The position numbers and the translations under genes are program-made. From an uncultured Collinsella sp. (GTDB lineage: Bacteria; Actinomycetota; Coriobacteriia; Coriobacteriales; Coriobacteriaceae), in the NCBI GenBank assembly GCA_900555225.1, contig USKL01000076.1, forward strand, positions 1 to 7,115: 7,115 nucleotides of DNA, read 5' to 3'. Below, piece by piece: positions 1-6,133 of this stretch. Within the stretch, counting starts at the first letter, position 1; every line of letters begins with the position of its first letter. A model generated the notes under the pieces. That model worked only from the letters and a program-made list of their open reading frames with translations, had not been told where the DNA came from and made no database searches.

Positions 1-57
1 TGCTGCGCTTCGGGCCCCGCTGCTTTGTAAAACCATGACGGTTTGGCTGCCGCTGTT

Positions 58-2298
58 TTAGTCAAACAGACTCGGCATGTCGTTTTCCTTCATGAGGGCA
101 CCGGCAGAGGGGAGGCTCTGCGCGGTGAACTTCTCGGCCGAGACGCCGGCGCCAAGGATCTCTTCGGTTGTGCCGACGGTGGTGACCGAGCGGCCCTTCT
201 TGGCCGTAAAGGCCTGGACGCCCTGCGTGTTGGTGGTTGTCTTGGTCTTGAGCAGCGACGTGTTGAAGTTCATCAAACGATAGTCGCTCGAGACCAGCGC
301 GATGTCGCGGTCCTCCTTGAGCACCTGGGCATACAGCAGCTTGCTGCCACCGTAGATGGCGTTCTTGAGGCGCTTGCGGTTGGTCTTGGTGACGTATCCG
401 GAAAGCGCGACGCGCACCACGCGGCCGTTCTCAAAGACGAACAGCACGTCGGCCTTGTAGTCCTCGGGGTCGATGACCCAGATGACGCTCTCGTCGGGTT
501 CCATCTCGAGGTCGGTCGGCAGGTACGAGCCCAGCTGGGCCGACTTGGTATCCTCAAACGCCGCAACCTTGCACTTGTACACCTGGCTCTTATTGGTAAA
601 TACGAGCAGCTCGTGGGTGTTGGAGGACGGGAACTCGATAAAGGGCTTGTCGCCGTCCTTGTACTTGAGCGTGGTGGCCTTCTTAAGCACGCGGTCCGTC
701 ATCTTCTTAAGGTAGCCATCGCGCGAGAGCATGATGGTGACCGGGTACTCCTCGACTTCGGGCTCCAGGCTTACCTCGATGACCTCGTGGGGCTCGATCC
801 TGCCCGTGCGACGCGGCATCACATATTTCTTGTTGACCGCAGCCAGCTCGTCGCTGATGACCTTCTTGATGTTCTCCTCGCTGGAGAGGATCTCCTCAAG
901 CTCGGCAATCTCGCTCTCAAGCTTGGCAATGTCCTTGGTGCGGTTGAGGATGTACTCCTCGTTGATGTTGCGGAGCTTAAGCTCGGCAACAAACTCGGCC
1001 TGGGTCTCGTCGATGTCGAAACCCTTCATAAGGTTGGGCACGACCTCGGCTTCGAGCTTGGTGCCGCGGATGATGGCGATGGCCTTGTCGATGTCGAGCA
1101 GAATTGCCTCAAGGCCGTGCAGCAGGTGCAGACGCTCGGACTTTTTGCCCAGGTCAAAGTTAATGCGGCGACGCGTGGACTCAATACGCCACTTGACCCA
1201 CTCGTGCAGGATCTGACGCACACCCATAACGCGAGGGTAACCATCGACGAGCACGTTGAAGTTGCACGAGAACGAATCCTGCAGCGTGGTCGAGCGATAG
1301 AGCTTGGCCATGAGCTTGTCGGGGTCGACACCGCGCTTAAGATCGATGGCGATGCGCAGGCCCGAGAGGTCGGTTTCATCGCGGATGTCGGCGATCTCCT
1401 TGACCTTGCCCTCCTTGGAGAGCTTGACGATGCGCTCGATGATGACATCGGTCTTGGTGGTGTAGGGAATCTCGTAGACCTCGATGATGCGCTCTTCGGG
1501 AATCCAGCGCCAGCGGGAGCGGATTTGGAAGCTGCCAAGGCCGGTCTCGATAATCTTTTCCATCTCCTCGCGGCGGTAGATGATCTCGCCGCCGGTCGAG
1601 AAGTCGGGCATGGGCATGTACTCGAGCAGGTCGCAATCGGGATCCTTGAGGTAGTGCATCGTTGCGGTACAGACCTCGTTGAGGTTGAAGCCGCAGATAT
1701 CGGACGCCATGGCGACGCCGATGCCCTTATTGGCCGAGACGAGGATGTTGGGGAACGTGGTGGGCAGCAGGCGCGGCTCCTTCATGGCGCCGTCGTAGCT
1801 GTCGACGAAGTCGACCGGGTCCTTGTCGATGTCCTTGAAGATCTCGGCACTGATGGGGGAGAGCTTGGCCTCGGTATAACGCGAGGCGGCGTAGCTCAGG
1901 TCGCCCGAATAGTACTTGCCAAAGTTGCCCTTCGACTCCACGAAGGGGGCAAGCAGCGCTTCGTTGCCCGTCGCCAGGCGCACCATCGTCTCGTAGATCG
2001 CGGCGTCGCCGTGCGGGTTGAGCTTCATGGTCTGGCCCACGATGTTAGCGCTCTTCTGGCGCTCGCCCTTGAGCAGACCCATCTTGTACATGGTGTAGAG
2101 CAGCTTGCGGTGCGAGGGCTTAAAGCCGTCGATCTCGGGGAATGCACGCGAGACGTTGACGCTCATGGCGTAGGGCATGTAGTTGACCTCGAGCGTCTGC
2201 GTGATCGGCTGGTCGGTGACCTCGGAGTGCAGGCCGATGACGTTCTCGGCGTTGACCTGCTTTTTCTTTGGCTGGTTCTTCGTCTTCTTCTTTGCCAC
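58..2298 (-). CDS. parC: Type IIA DNA topoisomerase, A subunit (ParC/GyrA-like, topo IV type)
   Basis: This is the DNA-cleaving subunit of a type IIA topoisomerase, 746 aa, which would form an A2B2 enzyme with the gene just upstream to pass one duplex through another. A Lys-rich N-terminus (MAKKKTKNQPKKKQ) precedes the winged-helix cleavage domain. YAMSVNVSRA lies at 43-52, KPSHRKLLY at 60-68 and NPHGDAAIYE at 94-103. The catalytic Tyr is Y141 in RYTE (140-143). The tower follows (LVDGYPRVMGV, 350-360), then a coiled-coil gate helix (about 450-490) and a reduced beta-pinwheel from about 515 with perhaps four blades. No GyrA box (Q-R/K-R-G-G-R/K-G) is visible, so topo IV-like activity is more likely than supercoiling. 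The position of E. coli GyrA Ser83 is Ala99 and that of Asp87 is Glu103. The start is GTG, with AGAGGAAA (2301-2308) as Shine-Dalgarno sequence; it lies 45 nt after the B-subunit stop, so the two are surely co-transcribed. The family call is firm; parC rather than a divergent gyrA is inference. Confidence 0.93.
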   Translation of the reverse strand: MAKKKTKNQPKKKQVNAENVIGLHSEVTDQPITQTLEVNYMPYAMSVNVSRAFPEIDGFKPSHRKLLYTMYKMGLLKGERQKSANIVGQTMKLNPHGDAAIYETMVRLATGNEALLAPFVESKGNFGKYYSGDLSYAASRYTEAKLSPISAEIFKDIDKDPVDFVDSYDGAMKEPRLLPTTFPNILVSANKGIGVAMASDICGFNLNEVCTATMHYLKDPDCDLLEYMPMPDFSTGGEIIYRREEMEKIIETGLGSFQIRSRWRWIPEERIIEVYEIPYTTKTDVIIERIVKLSKEGKVKEIADIRDETDLSGLRIAIDLKRGVDPDKLMAKLYRSTTLQDSFSCNFNVLVDGYPRVMGVRQILHEWVKWRIESTRRRINFDLGKKSERLHLLHGLEAILLDIDKAIAIIRGTKLEAEVVPNLMKGFDIDETQAEFVAELKLRNINEEYILNRTKDIAKLESEIAELEEILSSEENIKKVISDELAAVNKKYVMPRRTGRIEPHEVIEVSLEPEVEEYPVTIMLSRDGYLKKMTDRVLKKATTLKYKDGDKPFIEFPSSNTHELLVFTNKSQVYKCKVAAFEDTKSAQLGSYLPTDLEMEPDESVIWVIDPEDYKADVLFVFENGRVVRVALSGYVTKTNRKRLKNAIYGGSKLLYAQVLKEDRDIALVSSDYRLMNFNTSLLKTKTTTNTQGVQAFTAKKGRSVTTVGTTEEILGAGVSAEKFTAQSLPSAGALMKENDMPSLFD

Positions 2299-2343
2299 GA
2301 TTTCCTCTTGAACTTCTTATGGGCCGTCGTTATCGATTTGCTG

Positions 2344-4341
2344 CTATTGCAGGTCCAGCTGGTCCAGGTATTCCTTGCCATGCTCGGAGATATGGCGCTT
2401 GCGGCCCGCCTCGTCGTTGCCCAGCAACAGGTTGAACATGGTCTCCATCTTGGTGACGTCCTCGGGCTCCACCTTGATCAGGCGACGCGTCTCGGGGTTC
2501 ATGGTGGTGAGCCACATCATGTCCGGATCGTTCTCACCAAGACCCTTGGAGCGGTTGATGGAGCACTTTTGGTCACCAATCTCCTTGAGGATGCCGTTCT
2601 TCTCGAGCTCGGTGTAGGCAAAGTAGGTCTTCTCTTTGCAGTTGATCTCGTAGAGCGGCGACTCGGCGATATACACGTAGCCTTCGTCGATAAGCGTGGG
2701 CACCAGGCGGTAGAGCATGGTGAGCACGAGCGTGCGGATGTGATAACCGTCGACATCGGCGTCCGTACAGATGATGACCTTGTTCCAGTTGAGGTTGTCC
2801 AGGTCAAAGGCGCCGAGGTTCTTGATGCGCTTGTCTTTGATCTCCACGCCGCAGCCCAGCACGCGCATGAGGTCCATGATGATGTCGGACTTAAAGATGC
2901 GCGGGTAGTCCTCCTTCAGGCAGTTGAGGATCTTGCCGCGGACGGGCATAACGCCCTGGAACTCGGCATCGCGCGAGGTGCGAATGGCACCTGCTGCCGA
3001 GTCGCCCTCTACGATGTAGATTTCGCGGCGGCTCTTGTCCTTGGAGCGGCAGTCGATGAACTTCTGCACGCGGTTGGCCATGTCGGTCTTCTGCTGCAGG
3101 TTGGTCTTGATGCTCTGGCGCGTCTTCTCGGCATTCTCGCGCGAGCGCTTGTTGATGAGCACCTGCTCCATGATCTTGTTGGCGGCGTCTTTGTTCTCGA
3201 TCAAGTAGGTCGAGAGGCGTTCCTTAAAGAATGCCGTCATGGCCTGCTGGATAAAGCGGTTATTGATGGCCTTCTTAGTCTGGTTTTCGTAGGACGTCTG
3301 GGTGGAGAAGCAGTTGGTCACCAGCACCAGACAGTCCTGGACGTCCTGCCATTTGATGCCGCTCTCGTTTTTGTTGTACTTGCCCTGTTGCTTAATGTAA
3401 GCATCGATGGCGCTGGTCAGAGCGCTACGGGCCGCCTTCTCGGGTGAGCCGCCGTTCTCGAGCCACGATGAGTTGTGGTAGTACTCCTGCATCATGAAAG
3501 TGCGCGAGAAGCACATGCACGCGGTGATTTTTACGTTGTAGTCGGGCAGGTCCTCGCGGTCGCGACCGCGACGGTCGGCCTCGATAAAGAAGGGCTCGGT
3601 AAGGTAGTCGGTACCGACCTTCTCGAGCACGTAGTCCTCGATGCCCTTGGGATAGCAAAAATCCTCTTCGGAAAACTCGCCATCGTCGCCCTCGATACGC
3701 AGGCGGAAGGTCACGTTAGCGTTGACCACGGCCTGACGGCGCATGGTTTCGCGATACCAATCGTGGGGAATGCTAATCGAGGTAAAGACCTCAAGATCGG
3801 GGCGCCACTTGATGGTGGTGCCGGTGCGGTTCTCGTCGCTGGGCTCAATCTCGAGTGCCTTCTTTTTGGCACCGACGACCTTGCCCTTCTTAAAGTGCAG
3901 GGAGTACTTGTTGCCATCGCGCCAAACCGTGACGTCCATGTACTCGGAGGCGTACTGGGTCGCGCAGGAGCCCAGGCCGTTGGTGCCGAGCGAGAAGTCG
4001 TAGTCGCCGCCCTGGTTGTTGTTATACTTGCCACCGGCGTAGAGCTCGCAGAAGACGAGCTCCCAGTTAAAGCGCTTCTCGGAAGGGTTCCAGTCGAGCG
4101 GGCAGCCACGGCCATTGTCCTCTACCTGGATAGAGCCATCGCGAAAGGCTGTAAGGGTGATGAGCTTGCCGTAGCCCTGGCGCGCCTCGTCAACGGCGTT
4201 GGACAGGATCTCGAAGGCGGCATGCGCGCAACCGTCGAGCCCGTCCGAGCCAAAGATGACGGCGGGGCGCAGGCGTACGCGTTCCTCGTCCTTGAGCTGG
4301 CGGATACTGTCGTTACCATAGTTTGCGGTGTTTTTTGCCAT
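2344..4341 (-). CDS. parE: Type IIA DNA topoisomerase, B subunit (ParE/GyrB-like, topo IV type)
   Basis: This is the ATPase/TOPRIM subunit, 665 aa, partner of the A subunit encoded directly downstream. The N-terminal GHKL ATPase shows FEILSNAVDEA at 43-53 (catalytic base E44, Mg ligand N48), DNGRG at 75-79, YAGGK at 101-105 and the ATP-lid GTNGLG at 119-124. The transducer's ATP-contacting QTK loop is Q354-T355-K356. The TOPRIM domain has EGDSAAG at 445-451 and DADVDG at 527-532, the acidic residues that bind Mg for cleavage. The conserved C-terminal motif SKGLGENDP is at 598-606. Unusual details are EGDSAAG where most GyrB/ParE proteins have EGDSAGG, and NSSWLENGG (290-298) where the usual motif is NNINTxEGG. 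Length fits ParE (about 630-670 aa); there is no long GyrB insertion. The ATG at 4341 has a GAGAG-type Shine-Dalgarno sequence (4347-4353). Only two codons of the TTA/CTA/TCA set occur (S291 and S299). Function is firm; the symbol rests on length and the missing GyrA box in its partner. Confidence 0.93.
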   Translation of the reverse strand: MAKNTANYGNDSIRQLKDEERVRLRPAVIFGSDGLDGCAHAAFEILSNAVDEARQGYGKLITLTAFRDGSIQVEDNGRGCPLDWNPSEKRFNWELVFCELYAGGKYNNNQGGDYDFSLGTNGLGSCATQYASEYMDVTVWRDGNKYSLHFKKGKVVGAKKKALEIEPSDENRTGTTIKWRPDLEVFTSISIPHDWYRETMRRQAVVNANVTFRLRIEGDDGEFSEEDFCYPKGIEDYVLEKVGTDYLTEPFFIEADRRGRDREDLPDYNVKITACMCFSRTFMMQEYYHNSSWLENGGSPEKAARSALTSAIDAYIKQQGKYNKNESGIKWQDVQDCLVLVTNCFSTQTSYENQTKKAINNRFIQQAMTAFFKERLSTYLIENKDAANKIMEQVLINKRSRENAEKTRQSIKTNLQQKTDMANRVQKFIDCRSKDKSRREIYIVEGDSAAGAIRTSRDAEFQGVMPVRGKILNCLKEDYPRIFKSDIIMDLMRVLGCGVEIKDKRIKNLGAFDLDNLNWNKVIICTDADVDGYHIRTLVLTMLYRLVPTLIDEGYVYIAESPLYEINCKEKTYFAYTELEKNGILKEIGDQKCSINRSKGLGENDPDMMWLTTMNPETRRLIKVEPEDVTKMETMFNLLLGNDEAGRKRHISEHGKEYLDQLDLQ

Positions 4342-4365
4342 ACTCGCTCTCTTGGTACTTCCTCT

Positions 4366-4393
4366 TGTGTATTTAAGTCGTATAGATAGTCAA
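4366..4393 (-). promoter_or_regulatory. Possible promoter of the topoisomerase operon
   Basis: On the minus strand a good -35 (TTGACT, 4388-4393) is followed after 16 bases by a poor -10 (TACACA, 4366-4371). It would give a very short leader ahead of the ATG at 4341. The -35 matches five of six consensus bases, but the -10 only three, so this is a weak call. No better pair was seen nearer the LexA-type box upstream. Confidence 0.28.
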
Positions 4394-4439
4394 GGTAGCA
4401 TAGCCCAGCCCGTGGGCGATTCCACCCAACACGAAATCC

Positions 4440-4457
4440 ATCGAACAATCGTTCGAT
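4440..4457. promoter_or_regulatory. LexA/SOS-type operator upstream of the topoisomerase operon
   Basis: The 16-mer TCGAACAATCGTTCGA (4441-4456) is a perfect dyad with an N4 spacer, extended by one more pair (A4440/T4457). It matches the LexA operator of Gram-positive bacteria and Actinobacteria, core CGAAC-N4-GTTCG, at every conserved base. It lies 98-117 bp upstream of the B-subunit ATG and 42-59 bp beyond the stop of the ATPase gene. It is not a terminator, because no T-run follows the stem on the minus strand. From memory, parEC of Bacillus subtilis belongs to the LexA regulon, which makes the target plausible. The weak point is that no clear promoter overlaps the box. Confidence 0.68.
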
Positions 4458-4494
4458 TAGATAATGAATGCTTGGAATGCGGGAGGGGCCTGTC

Positions 4495-5877
4495 CTATCC
4501 AAACATCTGCGGTAGGTCGATGAAGACGGTTCGATCGCTTTCGCCAGCTTCGAAGCCCGAACGGGAGAAGAATCCATAGCGATGGCACTTGAGCCCCGTT
4601 GCCTCGACTTGGATGATTTCCTCGTCGACCATTTTTTGCGTGACGGGGGATTTGCGGAACTTTGCTTCGTAGAATGCGTAACCCTCGGGGTCTTGCGTTA
4701 CCACATCGAACTCGCCGCTCGTCTTGTTTGCGGGATCGTCGTACCAGTACTTGCCTATGGCGTCGAAAGCCGGTTCGATCTTGCCGGTCCTGTTCTGCCG
4801 CACGAGGTATTGACGGCAGATCTCCTCGAACATATGAGGAACGTAGTTTTCCTCGAAGTCTTGGGAGACGTGACGATCATAGAAGACTTCCGGGTCGAGC
4901 AGCTGACGCGCCGAGGCATTGCGGAAAACATAGCGATAGTAAAAGAGCGAAAGCGGATCCACTACAAAGTAGCCGGACTTACGCTTGTTCGTAGGGTCGT
5001 TGATGGGTGCACGCTTTTGGACGATTTCGAGTGACATGAGCTTGTCGAGCACGTCTGCCATGGCCGGACCGCTCGAGACGTACGACTGTGCCAGCACGTC
5101 CCCCCAACGGGAGTAACCTTGTGCGAGAGCCCCGAAAACTTCGTTGGCGTTGGTCATCTTCGAGATCTCGGCGTTGAGATAGGACGGCACCTCGCTTTCT
5201 AAGCGGGCGCCAGGTTCCGTGACGAGCTCGATGATGTTGTCGCGTACGCTTTGGGATTGATCGATGAGGCGATTGTAAAAGGGGATGCCGCCAAAAACGC
5301 TATAGAGCCGCACCTTGTCCTCGGGCGAGAACGCGGGATAGAACTTCGCAGCGTCAAAGTAATCCATGGGCTTAAGCTCAAGCGCGAGATCAATTCGCCC
5401 GTAGAGGGGGCTTTCATGCTCGATGAGGGATTTCATAATCTCAACGTAGGAGCCGCACAGGACAATGTTTAAACGTGAGTCTTCCCTGTGAGCGTCGATT
5501 GAGGTCTGAAGAATGCTGTCTAAGCCCTTAACCGCATCTCTCAAGTAGGGGTATTCGTCGAGAACGAGGGTAATGTTCTTGTCTTTGGCTTGGGCAAACA
5601 GAAATTCGATGAGCTCGCGGATGCCTGTGAAGGCGAGCGGAGGAAAGCTCAGCGTTTCAGCAACAAGGGCGGACAGACTCTCGAGGTTGTCTGCCTCGGA
5701 GGTTTGGCGGCACTCGTAATAGACCGTTGCGACGTCCGACAAATCGGTTAGCGCCTGCTTGATGAGCTCACTTTTTCCGACGCGACGCCTGCCGTAAATG
5801 AGAACATTGCGCTGCTCAGGTGCTTTGAGCGTTTTCTTAATACGGGCGAGTTCACGCTCCCTGCCAATGAATTCCAC
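4495..5877 (-). CDS. AAA/STAND-type ATPase with C-terminal PD-(D/E)XK nuclease-like domain (ATPase_2/DUF234 architecture)
   Basis: A 460-aa protein opening with FIGREREL, typical of the MNS/STAND P-loop group. Walker A is GRRRVGKS (29-36), Walker B is LVLDEYP (104-110, D107/E108), a sensor-like CGS is at 141-143, and SPLYGR (156-161) carries a likely arginine finger. Residues about 245-310 look like a winged helix ending in YFVVDPLSLFYYRYVF. The C-terminal region has FEEICRQYL (350-358), GEFDVV (388-393) and YEAKF (403-407), spaced as E...D...ExK of a PD-(D/E)XK nuclease, with D391, E404 and K406 intact. No signal peptide or membrane segment is seen. The GTG at 5877 is the only usable start, because TAA lies directly upstream; AAGGAA at 5886-5891 is the ribosome-binding site. 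Eight codons are TTA/CTA/TCA, many more than in the topoisomerase genes, which suggests acquisition or low expression. Proteins of this kind are widespread in archaea and anaerobic bacteria and mostly of unknown role. Family confident, function unknown. Confidence 0.85.
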   Translation of the reverse strand: MEFIGRERELARIKKTLKAPEQRNVLIYGRRRVGKSELIKQALTDLSDVATVYYECRQTSEADNLESLSALVAETLSFPPLAFTGIRELIEFLFAQAKDKNITLVLDEYPYLRDAVKGLDSILQTSIDAHREDSRLNIVLCGSYVEIMKSLIEHESPLYGRIDLALELKPMDYFDAAKFYPAFSPEDKVRLYSVFGGIPFYNRLIDQSQSVRDNIIELVTEPGARLESEVPSYLNAEISKMTNANEVFGALAQGYSRWGDVLAQSYVSSGPAMADVLDKLMSLEIVQKRAPINDPTNKRKSGYFVVDPLSLFYYRYVFRNASARQLLDPEVFYDRHVSQDFEENYVPHMFEEICRQYLVRQNRTGKIEPAFDAIGKYWYDDPANKTSGEFDVVTQDPEGYAFYEAKFRKSPVTQKMVDEEIIQVEATGLKCHRYGFFSRSGFEAGESDRTVFIDLPQMFG

Positions 5878-5885
5878 TTACTCGG

Positions 5886-5891
5886 TTCCTT
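5886..5891 (-). promoter_or_regulatory. Shine-Dalgarno of the ATPase gene, inside the outer dyad
   Basis: On the minus strand the sequence reads CGGAAGGAACCGAGTAAGTG, so AAGGAA stands eight bases before the GTG start. These six bases are exactly the spacer of the leftmost dyad, and the only large block where the 110-bp palindrome fails to pair. This site supports the GTG start, since an in-frame TAA directly precedes it. Confidence 0.75.
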
Positions 5892-5914
5892 CCGACTCGG
5901 TTTTGTCCGAGTTA

Positions 5915-5943
5915 ATTGTATCGCATGAATCAGTTTATGCTCG
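5915..5943 (-). promoter_or_regulatory. Possible promoter of the ATPase gene, between the dyad pairs
   Basis: TACAAT on the minus strand (5915-5920) differs from the -10 consensus at one base. The hexamer 17 bases upstream (CGAGCA, 5938-5943) is a poor -35, so activity may need an activator or be weak. Transcription would begin near 5908, inside the second dyad, while the other dyad pair lies just upstream of the -35. A protein on either pair could therefore control it. Confidence 0.4.
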
Positions 5944-6045
5944 AGTTTACTCGGACAAAACCGAGTCGGTTCTGTCCGAGTAAGTTTGAATAGTGAACCG
6001 AAGTTGTAATGTCCGCATGGCGATGACGAACATGGTTTCCATAAT

Positions 6046-6112
6046 GACAGATATAGTTGACATCTTCTGATAGATGCAATATATTTCTGCCATGTTGCAA
6101 CGGATATCTGTC
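6046..6112. repeat. 9-bp inverted repeat flanking the regulator gene's promoter
   Basis: GACAGATAT (6046-6054) and ATATCTGTC (6104-6112) are perfect reverse complements. They lie 2 bases upstream of the -35 and about 12 bases past the predicted transcription start, with 49 bases between them. With one gap the similarity extends into ATTA/TAAT. Placement on both sides of a promoter suggests operator sites, possibly for the XRE regulator encoded downstream, but this could be chance. Confidence 0.4.
6057..6085 (+). promoter_or_regulatory. Sigma-70-type promoter of the XRE/membrane-protein operon
   Basis: TTGACA (6057-6062, perfect -35) is followed after exactly 17 bases by TATATT (6080-6085, five of six). 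Transcription would start near 6092 and give a leader of about 42 nt before the ATG at 6134. An 8-bp palindrome, GTTGCAAC (6094-6101), falls at the predicted start and could be part of an operator. It is the best promoter in the window. Confidence 0.8.
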
Positions 6113-6133
6113 CATTACCACGAAAGGAACTCC

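Larger units (their letters stand above)
5876..5985. repeat. Mirrored array of four ACTCGG-N6-CCGAGT dyads forming a 110-bp imperfect palindrome
   Basis: Four 18-bp dyads are visible: 5880-5897 (ACTCGG-TTCCTT-CCGACT), 5895-5912 (ACTCGG-TTTTGT-CCGAGT), 5949-5966 (ACTCGG-ACAAAA-CCGAGT) and 5964-5981 (AGTCGG-TTCTGT-CCGAGT). The two dyads of each pair start 15 bp apart and overlap by three bases. The pairs are exact mirror images about position 5930.5: arms 5892-5912 and 5949-5969 are a perfect 21-bp inverted repeat, and outer arms 5876-5885 and 5976-5985 match over 10 bp. The six outer-spacer bases do not pair. The 36-bp centre (5913-5948) holds a possible minus-strand -10. The left end reaches the GTG of the ATPase gene. 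Likely reading: paired operators for a dimeric or tetrameric DNA-binding protein; alternatives are a small palindromic mobile repeat or an invertible segment. Confidence 0.85.

Noticed and set aside
30..44. A small AAACC/GGTTT hairpin after the A-subunit stop, as operon terminator.
   Set aside because: The stem is only five A/T-rich pairs with a short T-run on the minus strand; too weak to call. The real terminator may lie outside the window.
43..3447. A plus-strand open frame of 1134 codons antisense to both topoisomerase genes.
   Set aside because: It is in exact codon register with the minus-strand genes, so it would stop only where they use TTA, CTA or TCA, which they almost never do. 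Its product is rich in Val, Leu, Asp and Gly, has no domain likeness, and runs straight across the gap between two real genes.
3475..4389. A 304-codon plus-strand open frame antisense to the B subunit.
   Set aside because: Same cause: register-matched shadow of the B-subunit gene. The minus strand carries all the GHKL and transducer motifs.
4403..4417. GCCCA-GCCCG-TGGGC hairpin between the SOS box and the B-subunit start.
   Set aside because: A five-base stem in GC-rich sequence is expected by chance, and no T-run follows on either strand.
6028..6040. CGAAC-ATGG-TTTCC as a second SOS box near the XRE promoter.
   Set aside because: Only one half-site fits; the other departs at two core positions and symmetry is lost.
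6074..6133. An upstream in-frame ATG extending the XRE regulator by 20 residues.
   Set aside because: It lies inside the promoter, before the predicted transcription start, has no ribosome-binding site, and encodes residues unlike the family. The ATG at 6134 has a good AAAGGA.
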